Source: Tenacibaculum singaporense
GTDB lineage: Bacteria > Bacteroidota > Bacteroidia > Flavobacteriales > Flavobacteriaceae
Assembly: GCF_003867015.1 (NCBI RefSeq)
Contig: NZ_CP032548.1
Coordinates: forward strand, 1,679,001-1,743,000
DNA: 64,000 nt
Reading direction: 5' to 3'
In this document: in pieces, positions 17,655 to 26,263 of the stretch
Layout of the letters: each line of letters begins with the position of its first letter
Numbering within the stretch: position 1 is the stretch's first letter
Translations under genes and position numbers: made by a program
Notes under the pieces: generated by a model
What the model was told of the DNA's origin: nothing
The model's database searches: none
Seen by the model: only the letters and a program-made list of their open reading frames with translations

Positions 17655-20024
17655 TTAAAACATACCTCCTTGGGCTTCATTATTATCTCTATATTTTCTG
17701 CCTTTACTTTTGTTTTTACCACTTCCAAAATTATAGGAAAATCCTAGGTAGACAGAGTTGTACTCCAGTGTATACTTTCCTTTTTGTACAAAAGGGGTGT
17801 TAGATGTATAGTCAAAATTTACATTATTAAAAATGTCAGTACCCCTTAAGGTGATGTTTCCTTTACCGTCAAATACCTTTAATCTAACCGCAGCATTAAT
17901 CATAGTGTATGGTTGTACAGTGTATTGAATGTTTTCACTTTTGCCTCTAAAAATACCTGATAACTGAAAATTAAGTTTTTTTGAAGCTTTAAAAGAGTTG
18001 TTTATTCGTCCTTTCACCAAGGTGTTTTTTACTGTTTCTAAGTTATTATTTAGTACTCCTTGAGAATCTTGTATGTAGGTTTCAAAAGCAGGTCTCAGTG
18101 TCCACCATTTTATAGGTTTAAAGCTGGCGGAAAGTTCAATACCATAACTATCTGCAAAGTCATAATTGGTAAAAGAACTAATTGTCCTATCAGGGTTTTG
18201 ATTGTCTTTTTGTAGTAATCGACCAATCTTATCGTTCGTTCTTCTATAAAATGTACCAAATGATATATAACCTTTAGTAATCGTTCTGGTAAAATTAAGC
18301 TCTAGAGAGTTTGTAAATTGTGGTTGCAAATTAAGGTTTCCTTTGGATATAGTTAGTGGAGAGAACCATTCTTGAATTGGTGTTACTTGATATGCAGAGG
18401 GTCTGTCAACTCTTCTACTGTATGCAAACTGTAAGTTATCTTTTTTAGAAAAGTTATAGGTGATAGATGCCGATGGATACCAACTAAAGATATTATCCTT
18501 TAAGTTAGTGTTTCCTTGTTCAGTATTCTGAAAAAGAGCATCTAAATCAAATTGTTCTATTCTAATTCCTGTTTGAATTGAAAGTTTATTAATTTTTTTA
18601 TTGAAGTTGATATATCCTGAGTAGATTGAGCGATTATAGTTTAAATTAGTGTTACCTACAGGCTGCAGTGTAGCAGAACTATTTATTGCTTCTCTATCAG
18701 TGAGTATTTGATTGTAAAAACTTTGTTTTCTAAATTCAAATCCAATTTCTAATTTTCCTGATTTGATAGGCTTTGCATAATCAATATTTAATAGCCATAA
18801 CTTTCGTGTATCTTTAATATCGTTTGTGTAATTATATTCCTTAGAATCAGGATTGATCAACTCTTTGTTAGTTGTTTTTTCAGGGTTTTTGGTTATAGAG
18901 TAATTAAATTCAATCTCTAAATTTTGTCCTTTATCATCAAAGTTGTAAACATAATCAATATTATAGGTCTCGTCTTTTTGGTCATAATCTGAAAAACTCT
19001 TGTTATCAAAAACTAAAGAATTGTTTTCATGAACAAGGGTATTGGTTGCTAAACTATTATTATCGAAATTTTGAGAGGTGTATACAGATAATATACTTTG
19101 TGAAGTGATGTCTATGTCCACTCCAAATTTAATATTATGATTATTTGAATTACTTAAAAAATCAATATCTTGAGTTAAGTTAGTGTCAGTTCTTTCTAAA
19201 TCATTAAAGGTTTCATAATCACCCCAACTTGTATTATAGTTTAGGTGAAGATTAGTGATACCAGTTTTATAGTTTGTATTTAAGGAAACATCAGGTCTTA
19301 AGTTTCTACTTTGTTTAGCTCCAACAGAAAAGCTTCCATTAGATCCTATTTTAGTATTTTTTTTTAGGATTAAGTTTATAATACCACTCATACCTTCTGG
19401 AGTATGTTTTGCTGAAGGGTTTGTAATTATTTCAACACTTTTTACTGAGTTGGAAGGTATTTGTTTTAATAATTGAGCTGTATTTACGTTGGAAGGTTTT
19501 CCATTCACTAAAACTCTAACATTTTCATTTCCTCGTAAACTTATAGTCCCAGAAAGTTGATTAATATCTACAGAAGGAATGTTTTCAAGCATTTCTATAG
19601 AGGTGGCTCCAGAAGCTGTTAAGTCATTACCTACATTAATAACTTTTCTGTCAATTTTTTGAATAATAGTCGAAGTTTCTCCTTGTATTTCAACTTCATC
19701 TAATTGAGTGGTATTTTCTTCAAGAAAAACTATCCCTATCTTACTATTCTTTTTTAAGTAAATTTTCTTTTCAAAAGTTTTGTAACCAATAAATTGAAAA
19801 GTTAAAAGTAAATTTTCTTTTGGAAGGTTTTCAACTTTAAAATTCCCTTTTTCATCAGAGATACTACCTGTTAGTATTTTATTGGAAGTGTTTTTGCAGG
19901 TAATTGTAACAAAAGGTAGTGGATGGTTGTTTTTTTTATCTAAAATGGTTCCTGTAAGTTGCAGGTTCTGTGCTTGACAAAAATAAGTGCCTAGTAATAA
20001 AATTAATATTAGCAATCTTTTCAT
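17655..20024 (-). CDS. Outer-membrane beta-barrel protein, TonB-receptor-like (PF14905 type), copy 2
   Basis: 789 residues from the ATG at 20024. The longer TTG frame from 20090 is rejected because it reads through the upstream terminator; MKRLLILILLLGTYFCQAQ is a proper signal peptide. A carboxypeptidase-regulatory-like beta domain (LTGTILDKKNNHPLPFVTI, about 20-100) precedes a plug-like domain (SIEMLENIPSVDINQLSGTISLRGNENVRVLVNGKP region), then a long barrel with many alternating strands. The C-terminus has a basic Gly-rich tail (GSGKNKSKGRKYRDNNEAQ). It is a close paralogue of the upstream gene with conserved architecture throughout. It probably handles import or export of a large substrate across the outer membrane; the substrate is unknown. 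Confidence 0.85.
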   Translation of the reverse strand: MKRLLILILLLGTYFCQAQNLQLTGTILDKKNNHPLPFVTITCKNTSNKILTGSISDEKGNFKVENLPKENLLLTFQFIGYKTFEKKIYLKKNSKIGIVFLEENTTQLDEVEIQGETSTIIQKIDRKVINVGNDLTASGATSIEMLENIPSVDINQLSGTISLRGNENVRVLVNGKPSNVNTAQLLKQIPSNSVKSVEIITNPSAKHTPEGMSGIINLILKKNTKIGSNGSFSVGAKQSRNLRPDVSLNTNYKTGITNLHLNYNTSWGDYETFNDLERTDTNLTQDIDFLSNSNNHNIKFGVDIDITSQSILSVYTSQNFDNNSLATNTLVHENNSLVFDNKSFSDYDQKDETYNIDYVYNFDDKGQNLEIEFNYSITKNPEKTTNKELINPDSKEYNYTNDIKDTRKLWLLNIDYAKPIKSGKLEIGFEFRKQSFYNQILTDREAINSSATLQPVGNTNLNYNRSIYSGYINFNKKINKLSIQTGIRIEQFDLDALFQNTEQGNTNLKDNIFSWYPSASITYNFSKKDNLQFAYSRRVDRPSAYQVTPIQEWFSPLTISKGNLNLQPQFTNSLELNFTRTITKGYISFGTFYRRTNDKIGRLLQKDNQNPDRTISSFTNYDFADSYGIELSASFKPIKWWTLRPAFETYIQDSQGVLNNNLETVKNTLVKGRINNSFKASKKLNFQLSGIFRGKSENIQYTVQPYTMINAAVRLKVFDGKGNITLRGTDIFNNVNFDYTSNTPFVQKGKYTLEYNSVYLGFSYNFGSGKNKSKGRKYRDNNEAQGGMF

Positions 20025-20052
20025 ATATTGAAGGGAATGAAATTGCGCTAAA

Positions 20053-20089
20053 AATAAAAAAAACGAAGCTAAATACTTCGTTTTTTTCA
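20053..20089 (-). terminator. Intrinsic terminator between the two tandem barrel genes
   Basis: AAACGAAG and CTTCGTTT, extended by A and T runs, form a hairpin (about 20057-20086) just after the stop of the upstream barrel gene. Minus-strand transcription gives a U-run, so the two paralogues may be only partly co-transcribed. Confidence 0.7.
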
Positions 20090-20111
20090 AATAATTAAAT
20101 AAAAACTATTT

Positions 20112-22508
20112 TTATAGGAAACCTCCGCCTCCTTGTCTTTCATTATTATCACGTTGTTTTCTAGCTCGGGCTTTGTTTTTTCCTCCGCCAAATCTATAGT
20201 TAAATCCAATGTAAGCAGTTCTGCTTTCCCATTTGAAACGTCCGTTTTGAACAAATGGTCTTTCAGAGTTAAACTTGAATCTCATAGTATTAAAAATGTC
20301 ATTTACTCTAAGATTGATATTTCCTTTACCTTTAAGAATACTATAGTTAGCACCAATATTAACCATTTTCATAGGGTCTACGTTCCATTGAATGTCTTCT
20401 CTTGGACCTCTATACATTGCAAATAATTGTAAACGTAACTTTTTAGATACTGTAAAGCTATTACTTATACGTGCGTTAAAAATATCTGTTTTAACTTCAG
20501 TAGTAGGAGCGTTAGGATCGCTTAAATCAGTAGTTCCAAATTGTTTTTGAGAATAGTAATCCATACTAGCATTAGCTCTCCACCATTTTGCAATTTTATA
20601 GTTTGCAGAAAACTCTAAACCATACGCATCTGTATCATCAAAATTAGCAAAGGTTAATATTTGTCTTACGTCATTAGCATCGCTTGGGTCTTTATAAGTA
20701 GCTCTGTTAATCACATCGTTAATATTTCTATAAAAGCTTCCTAAAGTTATAGATCCTCCTTTTATTTTTCTTGTATAGTTAAACTCAACTGAATTTGTGA
20801 ATTGAGGAACAAGATCAGGATTACCAACCGAGGTAATTAAAGGCGTACTCCATTCTCTAATAGGGTTTACTTGTTGTATTCCTGGTCTGTCAACTCTTTT
20901 ACTATAACTTAATTGAAATTGATTTTTTTCAGAAGGATTATAGGTAAGAAAAGCTGAAGGGTATACACTAAAGATATCATCCGTAACAGTTTGTGTAGGT
21001 TCACTTTCTTGGTTAAATATTCCTTTTATTTTATACTGCTCAAAACGTGCACCTAACTGCATAGTAAGTTTACCAAATTTATGCCCGTAATTAGCATATG
21101 CAGAGTAAATATCTCTATCATAACTAAAAGATGAATTGTTAAAATTAACCTGTGTTGTTAAGTTTGTGTTGTCAGTATTATTTACTCTATACTCTAACCC
21201 TAACTCTAATTTTCCATTTTTAGAAATAGGATTTGTGTAGTCTAAGTTTAATAGAGTACTTTTTCTGTTGTTATTAATATCATTGAAATAATCTGGTTGC
21301 GAATTTTCTAAGAAACGATTTTCTAAAAAGCTAGGTGTGTCATTTTTAGAGAAATTAGCTTCAAATTCAATGTTATGCCCCTCTTTTTCAAAATCATGCT
21401 TGTAATTCACATTATAGGCCTGATTATGACTATCACTTGTTTGTGTGTTAGGGGAATGTTCAATTAAATCACCATTGTTATCTGTAATTATGGCACGACC
21501 TCTAGCGTTGCTATCAAACCAGTTTTGAGTAGTGTAAAGAGATAAGGTGTTTTTATCGTCTAAATAAATATCAGCTCCAATTTTAAATAAATGAGATTCA
21601 TTGTCATTAATAAAAACAAAGTCTTGATTGTTAACTCCAGGTCTGTTAACATAACCAAAGTTATAACGATCTCCGCCATTAAATCCATAGTTACCAAAAA
21701 AGTTAACCTTTCCTGTTTTATAATTCATGTTTGTAGACGCATTATAACGAACATAATGTCCAGCTTCAACACCAGTATTTATAGATCCATTAAAGCCCAT
21801 ATTAGCGTTTTTATTAAGAATAATATTAATAATACCGCTCATTCCTTCAGGATTGTATTTTGCAGAAGGGTTGGTAATTAATTCAACACTTTTAATAGAT
21901 GTAGAAGGAATTTGCTTTAATAATTCAGAAGCAGGAATGTTGGTAGGTTTTCCGTCAACTAATACACGTACATTTTCATTACCACGTAGGCTAATGTTCC
22001 CCGATTGGCTATCAACACTTACAGATTGTACATTGTTTAGTAGCTCAGAAGCAGTGGCACCAGCTGAGGTTAAATCTTTACCAACGTTAATTACTTTTCT
22101 ATCCACTTTTTGGGTTACTGAAGAAGTTTCAGCTCTTATTTCTACTTCATCTAAGGTTGTACTATCTTCCGTAAGAGAGATGGTTCCTAAATTTACCTTG
22201 CTTGATTTTCGACTTACAGAAACAGGTTTAGAAAATGTTTTATATCCTATAAATTGAACTTCAACAATACTATTTCCTTCAGGTATATTTTTTATAGAGA
22301 ATAAGCCATTGTCATCAGTAATTCCACCAGTAATAATTTTTTTGGCAGCATCTTTGATTATAATATTTACATAGGGAAGAGGTTGCTTGGTTGCTTGATC
22401 GACTACTTTACCAGTAATAACTCCTGGTTTGGGTAGGCTACTTTTAGGCATTTGTGCATAAATACTTGTAGTAAATACAGCTAAAAGTATTAGTAATATG
22501 TTTTTCAT
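20112..22508 (-). CDS. Outer-membrane beta-barrel protein, TonB-receptor-like (PF14905 type), copy 1
   Basis: A 798-residue protein with a signal peptide (MKNILLILLAVFTTSIYAQ), a carboxypeptidase-regulatory-like domain (ITGKVVDQATKQPLPYVNI, about 30-110), a plug-like region (GATASELLNNVQSVSVDSQSG, LRGNENVRVLVDGKPTNIP, SIKSVELITNPSAKYNPEGMSGIINI) and a barrel (about 230-780). It shares long stretches with the downstream copy, so tandem duplication is clear. Both copies end in a basic, Gly-rich tail (here KNKARARKQRDNNERQGGG). No TonB box or SusD partner is evident, so a SusC role is unlikely. Confidence 0.85.
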   Translation of the reverse strand: MKNILLILLAVFTTSIYAQMPKSSLPKPGVITGKVVDQATKQPLPYVNIIIKDAAKKIITGGITDDNGLFSIKNIPEGNSIVEVQFIGYKTFSKPVSVSRKSSKVNLGTISLTEDSTTLDEVEIRAETSSVTQKVDRKVINVGKDLTSAGATASELLNNVQSVSVDSQSGNISLRGNENVRVLVDGKPTNIPASELLKQIPSTSIKSVELITNPSAKYNPEGMSGIINIILNKNANMGFNGSINTGVEAGHYVRYNASTNMNYKTGKVNFFGNYGFNGGDRYNFGYVNRPGVNNQDFVFINDNESHLFKIGADIYLDDKNTLSLYTTQNWFDSNARGRAIITDNNGDLIEHSPNTQTSDSHNQAYNVNYKHDFEKEGHNIEFEANFSKNDTPSFLENRFLENSQPDYFNDINNNRKSTLLNLDYTNPISKNGKLELGLEYRVNNTDNTNLTTQVNFNNSSFSYDRDIYSAYANYGHKFGKLTMQLGARFEQYKIKGIFNQESEPTQTVTDDIFSVYPSAFLTYNPSEKNQFQLSYSKRVDRPGIQQVNPIREWSTPLITSVGNPDLVPQFTNSVEFNYTRKIKGGSITLGSFYRNINDVINRATYKDPSDANDVRQILTFANFDDTDAYGLEFSANYKIAKWWRANASMDYYSQKQFGTTDLSDPNAPTTEVKTDIFNARISNSFTVSKKLRLQLFAMYRGPREDIQWNVDPMKMVNIGANYSILKGKGNINLRVNDIFNTMRFKFNSERPFVQNGRFKWESRTAYIGFNYRFGGGKNKARARKQRDNNERQGGGGFL

Positions 22509-22556
22509 TTTTGTTGTTTTTGAATTGTTTTGATGCTTAATAGACTCTTTATTGCC

Positions 22557-22564
22557 TAACTTTG
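22557..22564 (+). promoter_or_regulatory. Bacteroidota -7 promoter element for the CoA-binding protein gene
   Basis: TAACTTTG fits TAnnTTTG and lies 41 bases before the ATG at 22605. A TTTG at 22529-22532 is 24 bases upstream, a little further than ideal for the -33 element. Confidence 0.4.
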
Positions 22565-22604
22565 TTACTTAGTTTAAGAGAGTTTAACGTATTATTAACA
22601 GAAA

Positions 22605-22967
22605 ATGAAAAAACGTACTTTGGTACTAGGAGCCTCTTTAAAGCCCTCTAGATATTCGAATATTGCTATTAAAAGGTTAAGAGATAATGCTATAGAAACT
22701 GTAGCAGTTGGTTTACAAAAAGGAATTGTTGCAGATGTAGCTATTGAAACAGAAAATATTTTTTTCGAAAATATTGATACTGTAACCTTATATCTAAATC
22801 CAAAGCGTCAGGAATCTTATTATGAGTATATAATTAATTTACAACCTCGTAGAGTGATTTTTAACCCTGGAGCTGAAAATATTGAGCTTATGGAGTTGTT
22901 AAAAGAAAATGGTATTGAGAGTGAAATAGCTTGTACTTTGGTGCTTTTATCAACAAAGCAGTATTAA
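22605..22967 (+). CDS. CoA-binding (YccU-like) domain protein
   Basis: A 120-residue single-domain Rossmann protein. TLVLGASLKPSRYSNIAIKRL at the N-terminus and RRVIFNPGAENIELMELLKENGIE near the C-terminus are typical of the short CoA_binding/YccU family. The family binds CoA in some members but its physiological role is not defined. It is cytoplasmic with no partner nearby. Its stop overlaps the convergent rnz stop by 4 bases. Confidence 0.8.
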   Translation: MKKRTLVLGASLKPSRYSNIAIKRLRDNAIETVAVGLQKGIVADVAIETENIFFENIDTVTLYLNPKRQESYYEYIINLQPRRVIFNPGAENIELMELLKENGIESEIACTLVLLSTKQY

Positions 22968-23905
22968 TTTAAAATTTCAACAGGAAAAGAATTAGTACTA
23001 TATCTTTTTCCTGCTTCCGCTAATTCAGTATTCTTAAAAACTGTTTGAGCCTCAATTTTAAAATCGTTAATGTTTTTATACCTGCTAGAATAATGCCCAA
23101 TAATTAATTTGTTTGCATTTGCTTGACTAGCAATAGAAGCTGCTTGTTCTGCAGTAGAATGTTTAGTTTTATCACATAAATCTTCTCTGTCTTTTAAAAA
23201 TGTAGCTTCGTGGTATAACAAGTCTACATCTTTAATGATAGGAACAATGTCTGGTTTATAGGCAGTGTCACTACAGAAAGCAAAACTTAAAGGTTTAGGA
23301 GGGTCAATTGTAAGTTCTTCATTGGGAATTACTTCTCCTGTAGAAAGAATAATATCTTTACCAGCTTTAATGTTATGAAAGTCACAAGTTTCTATTTCAT
23401 CATATTGCTGAATATTCTCAATGTGTAACTTTCTAAGTTTAGGTTTTTCAGTAAATAAAAAGCCGTTAGTGTACACTCTATGATTTAAAGGAATGGTTCT
23501 TACAGAAACTTTATCGTCTTCAAAAATAAGTTCACTTTCTTTAGATTCTAGTTCGTGAAAAGTAATAGGGTACTTAGTCCACGATTTTGAAACTTTTAAC
23601 TGAAGTGTTGTCACCTCTTTTATGCCTTTAGGACCGTAAATATGTAACTCTTTTTCTCTGTTTAAAATTCCAAAAGTAGCAATAAGTCCAACTAAACCAA
23701 AAAAGTGATCACCATGCAAATGAGAAATAAAAATATGGTTGATTTTTGAAAAACCAACCTTGTATTTTCGCATTTGACGCTGTGTACCTTCTCCACAATC
23801 AATTAAAAAATGACGATTGTTAATTTCTAAATATTGGGCAGTAGGATAAGCATTAACTCTTGGGGTAGCAGAATGACAACCTAAAACAGTTAAATGTAAA
23901 CTCAT
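22964..23905 (-). CDS. rnz: Ribonuclease Z (tRNA 3'-processing endonuclease)
   Basis: A 313-residue metallo-beta-lactamase-fold RNase. Visible motifs are LTVLGCHSATPR at the N-terminus, FLIDCGEGTQRQM, the zinc motif FISHLHGDHFFGL, FCSDTAY (Asp ligand) and KLIIGHYSSRY near the end. It removes the 3' trailer from tRNA precursors in the cytoplasm. It is the last gene of the pyrR-pyrB operon; its ATG directly follows the TAA of the small T9SS-domain gene. Confidence 0.92.
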   Translation of the reverse strand: MSLHLTVLGCHSATPRVNAYPTAQYLEINNRHFLIDCGEGTQRQMRKYKVGFSKINHIFISHLHGDHFFGLVGLIATFGILNREKELHIYGPKGIKEVTTLQLKVSKSWTKYPITFHELESKESELIFEDDKVSVRTIPLNHRVYTNGFLFTEKPKLRKLHIENIQQYDEIETCDFHNIKAGKDIILSTGEVIPNEELTIDPPKPLSFAFCSDTAYKPDIVPIIKDVDLLYHEATFLKDREDLCDKTKHSTAEQAASIASQANANKLIIGHYSSRYKNINDFKIEAQTVFKNTELAEAGKRYSTNSFPVEILN

Positions 23906-24226
23906 TTATTTAATTACAAAGCGTTTTGAGATTATTTCTTTATTGCTTTGTATTGCATAAATATACATTCCAGATTTTAAATCATTACGTTGAAACGGAA
24001 AAGAGTTACGTCCCTCAACCACTTTAAGCTCTTTATTATAAACTGTTTTACCTAATACGTTTCTAACAGTTAAAATAACTGTTTGACTATGTTTAGCATT
24101 AAAGTAAATAGTAGTATTGTTCGTAAAAGGGTTAGGGGATGCTACTAATTTCTCGATTGATTTTTCTTGAGAAAAACCGACGGAAATAGCTAAGAAAAAA
24201 GTTATAAATAGTATTTTTTTTACCAT
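23906..24226 (-). CDS. Stand-alone T9SS type A sorting domain protein
   Basis: A 106-residue protein made only of a signal peptide (MVKKILFITFFLAISVGFSQ) and a T9SS type A C-terminal domain: LVASPNPFTNNTTIYF, VRNVLGKTVYNKEL, NDLKSGMYIYAIQ and a final ISKRFVIK. About ten residues separate the two, so there is no passenger. The domain normally directs a passenger through T9SS to the cell surface and is cleaved off. Here it could be a relic of a truncated surface protein or a peptide with its own role. Direct coupling to rnz (TAAATG) and stable reading frame argue it is expressed. Confidence 0.8.
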   Translation of the reverse strand: MVKKILFITFFLAISVGFSQEKSIEKLVASPNPFTNNTTIYFNAKHSQTVILTVRNVLGKTVYNKELKVVEGRNSFPFQRNDLKSGMYIYAIQSNKEIISKRFVIK

Positions 24227-24269
24227 AAATTATCATTTAGGGGATGGATAATTATTTAAAAATATAAGG

Positions 24270-24602
24270 TTAAAAACCTAAATCACGTTGAATGTTTTCC
24301 ATTTCTATAACATCTTCTGCTTCTACTAAAGTAGGAACAATGTTAAAGGTGTCAGGAAAATCATCAATAGTAACATCTTTAGACACAACTACAAAAGACA
24401 TGCCATTGTTTTGATGTTCTTCCGCGTATTTCAAAAATAGCAAAATATTTTTGTTAGACGCATTAAAATCTTCTGAAATTATAATAATCAGGTTTTTTCC
24501 TGTAAGGTTTAGGTATTCATTTTCAAAGTTTTCTAAGAAATTAGAAAATGTTTTCTCATCAGAAGAAATTAAAGTGTAATCAGTTTTATCAGTTATGTTC
24601 AT
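24270..24602 (-). CDS. Conserved small protein of the pyrB-rnz operon, possibly STAS-like
   Basis: A 110-residue cytoplasmic protein without recognisable catalytic residues. The alternation of NLIIIISEDF, ILLFLKYAEEHQ and MSFVVVSKDV suggests a small alpha/beta fold reminiscent of STAS domains, with the acidic tail VEAEDVIEMENIQRDLGF. It lies 2 bases after the pyrB stop and before the T9SS-domain and rnz genes, so it is co-transcribed. I do not recognise its function; the STAS comparison is weak. Confidence 0.6.
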   Translation of the reverse strand: MNITDKTDYTLISSDEKTFSNFLENFENEYLNLTGKNLIIIISEDFNASNKNILLFLKYAEEHQNNGMSFVVVSKDVTIDDFPDTFNIVPTLVEAEDVIEMENIQRDLGF

Positions 24603-24604
24603 GA

Positions 24605-25537
24605 CTATCTTTTTATTTGTTGTGCTAACAAATAAATAACTGCCATACGAACAGCAACTCCATTTTCTACTTGGTTTAGAATAATTGATTGATCACTGTC
24701 GGCAACATCACTTGTTAGTTCTACACCTCTGTTAATAGGTCCTGGGTGCATTATGACAATTTTTTTGCCAAGATTATCTAAAATTTCTTTGTTGATACCA
24801 AAAAGCTGTGTGTACTCTCTAGTTGATGGAAAATATTTTATATCCATACGTTCGTGTTGTACACGTAATACATTAGCAACATCACACCACTCTAAAGCTT
24901 TTTTAAGGTTGGTTTCTACTTCAACTCCTAAACTTGAAATGTATCTAGGAATTAAAGTACTAGGTCCACAAACTTTTACTTTAGCTCCTTGTAATTGTAG
25001 TGCAAAAATATTTGATAAAGCTACACGTGAGTGTAAGACATCACCAACAATTACAATTTTCTTTCCTTTTAAGTCGCTATTTAAAGTTTCACGCATAGAA
25101 AAACTATCTAATAATGCTTGGGTTGGGTGTTCATGTGTACCGTCTCCAGCATTAATAATTTTAGCGTCTACATGGTTTGATAAGAAAATTCCTGCTCCAA
25201 CATTTGAATGTCGCATCACAACAATATCAACTTTCATTGACAAAATATTGTTAACGGTATCAATTAAAGTTTCTCCTTTTTTTACTGAAGATTGTCCTGC
25301 AGAAAAATTAATAACATCAGCAGATAAACGTTTTTCAGCTAATTCAAAAGAAAGTTTTGTACGCGTACTATTTTCAAAAAATAAATTAGCGATGGTAATA
25401 TCACGTAACGAAGGAACCTTTTTTATAGGTCGGTTAATGACTTCTTTAAAATGAGCAGCAGTTTCAAAAATAAGCTCAAGGTCATTTTTGTTAAGGTATT
25501 TAATTCCTAATAAATGTTCAACACTTAACTGCTTCAT
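24605..25537 (-). CDS. pyrB: Aspartate carbamoyltransferase catalytic subunit
   Basis: A 310-residue enzyme. Carbamoyl-phosphate motif FFENSTRTKLSFELAEKRL (about 50-70), the HPTQALLDSFSM segment with GDGTHEH before it, GDVLHSRVAL and HPGPINRGVEL near the C-terminus are all present. It makes carbamoyl aspartate in de novo pyrimidine synthesis. No regulatory subunit gene (pyrI) is adjacent. It follows pyrR by 24 bases, so pyrimidine-responsive control through PyrR is likely. Confidence 0.96.
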   Translation of the reverse strand: MKQLSVEHLLGIKYLNKNDLELIFETAAHFKEVINRPIKKVPSLRDITIANLFFENSTRTKLSFELAEKRLSADVINFSAGQSSVKKGETLIDTVNNILSMKVDIVVMRHSNVGAGIFLSNHVDAKIINAGDGTHEHPTQALLDSFSMRETLNSDLKGKKIVIVGDVLHSRVALSNIFALQLQGAKVKVCGPSTLIPRYISSLGVEVETNLKKALEWCDVANVLRVQHERMDIKYFPSTREYTQLFGINKEILDNLGKKIVIMHPGPINRGVELTSDVADSDQSIILNQVENGVAVRMAVIYLLAQQIKR

Positions 25538-25561
25538 TTTAGTTTGTTTTTTTAATCATAA

Positions 25562-26116
25562 CTAATCAAGCTTTGAGGGCTTGGGTTCAAGGTAAATTGT
25601 ATCTTCTTTATGAGTTTCTTGCCAGTTCACAACTACTTTTTCTTCATTGATGGCATCTACTTGTCTTCCTCTATAATTAGGTTGAATTGGTAAATGACGG
25701 CTAAAGCGACGATCAATTAATACTAATAACTCAATATTATCAGGTCTTCCGTATGATTGTAGTGCTGTTAAAGCACTTCGAACGCTTCTTCCTGAAAATA
25801 AGACATCATCAATAATAACCACTTTCTTTCCTTCAATTAAAAAGTTAATTTGTGTAGAAGTGGCTTCTAAAGGTTCTTCTCTTCTGCGAAAATCATCACG
25901 ATAAAAAGTAATATCTAACAAGCCTAACTTTAAGTCTTCAATATGATATTCCTCTCTTAATAATTTAGCCAATCGATTAGCTAAATAAGAGCCTCTAGGC
26001 TGCAATCCTATTAAAACGGTGTTAGAAAAATCGTTATGATTCTCGATTAACTGACACGCTAATCGATGCAGAATGATTTCAATTTCTTTCGAAGTAAGTA
26101 GTGTTTTTCTGCTCAT
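25562..26116 (-). CDS. pyrR: Bifunctional pyr operon regulator/uracil phosphoribosyltransferase PyrR
   Basis: A 184-residue type I phosphoribosyltransferase. The PRPP loop VVIIDDVLFSGRSVRSALTAL and the N-terminal ILHRLACQLIENH and GLQPRGSYLANRL segments fit PyrR. In Firmicutes PyrR binds pyr mRNA to cause attenuation; here the immediate downstream pyrB supports a similar link, but I saw no clear attenuator in the short leader. It is the first gene of a five-gene minus-strand operon. A textbook Bacteroidota promoter lies just upstream. Confidence 0.92.
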   Translation of the reverse strand: MSRKTLLTSKEIEIILHRLACQLIENHNDFSNTVLIGLQPRGSYLANRLAKLLREEYHIEDLKLGLLDITFYRDDFRRREEPLEATSTQINFLIEGKKVVIIDDVLFSGRSVRSALTALQSYGRPDNIELLVLIDRRFSRHLPIQPNYRGRQVDAINEEKVVVNWQETHKEDTIYLEPKPSKLD

Positions 26117-26151
26117 TTGTTGCTACCAAATTGGTTTGATAGTTCAACGTT

Positions 26152-26182
26152 CAAAATTAAGGCAAAAATTTACGCTGACAAA
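26152..26182 (-). promoter_or_regulatory. Promoter of the pyrR-pyrB operon
   Basis: On the minus strand TTTG (26182-26179), a 19-base spacer and TAATTTTG (26159-26152) match TTTG-N19-TAnnTTTG exactly. The predicted start is about 30 bases before the pyrR ATG. Confidence 0.7.
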
Positions 26183-26206
26183 ATTAAACTTAATGAAACC
26201 TAAAAC

Positions 26207-26234
26207 TTGGTCTATAAAATTATCTTTACATTTG
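26207..26234 (+). promoter_or_regulatory. Promoter of the SulP transporter gene
   Basis: TTG at 26207-26209, a 17-base spacer and TACATTTG at 26227-26234 fit the Bacteroidota -33/-7 pattern, leaving a leader of about 25 bases before the ATG at 26264. It lies inside the region a longer TTG-started frame would translate, which supports the shorter start. Confidence 0.5.
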
Positions 26235-26263
26235 CGCACTTTTACAAAAGACTCTTAGAAATT

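Noticed and set aside
20112..22508. SusC-type receptor for the amino-sugar locus
   Set aside because: No SusD gene follows and the barrel type (PF14905-like) is different; it is separated from the sugar genes by the KAS III-like gene.
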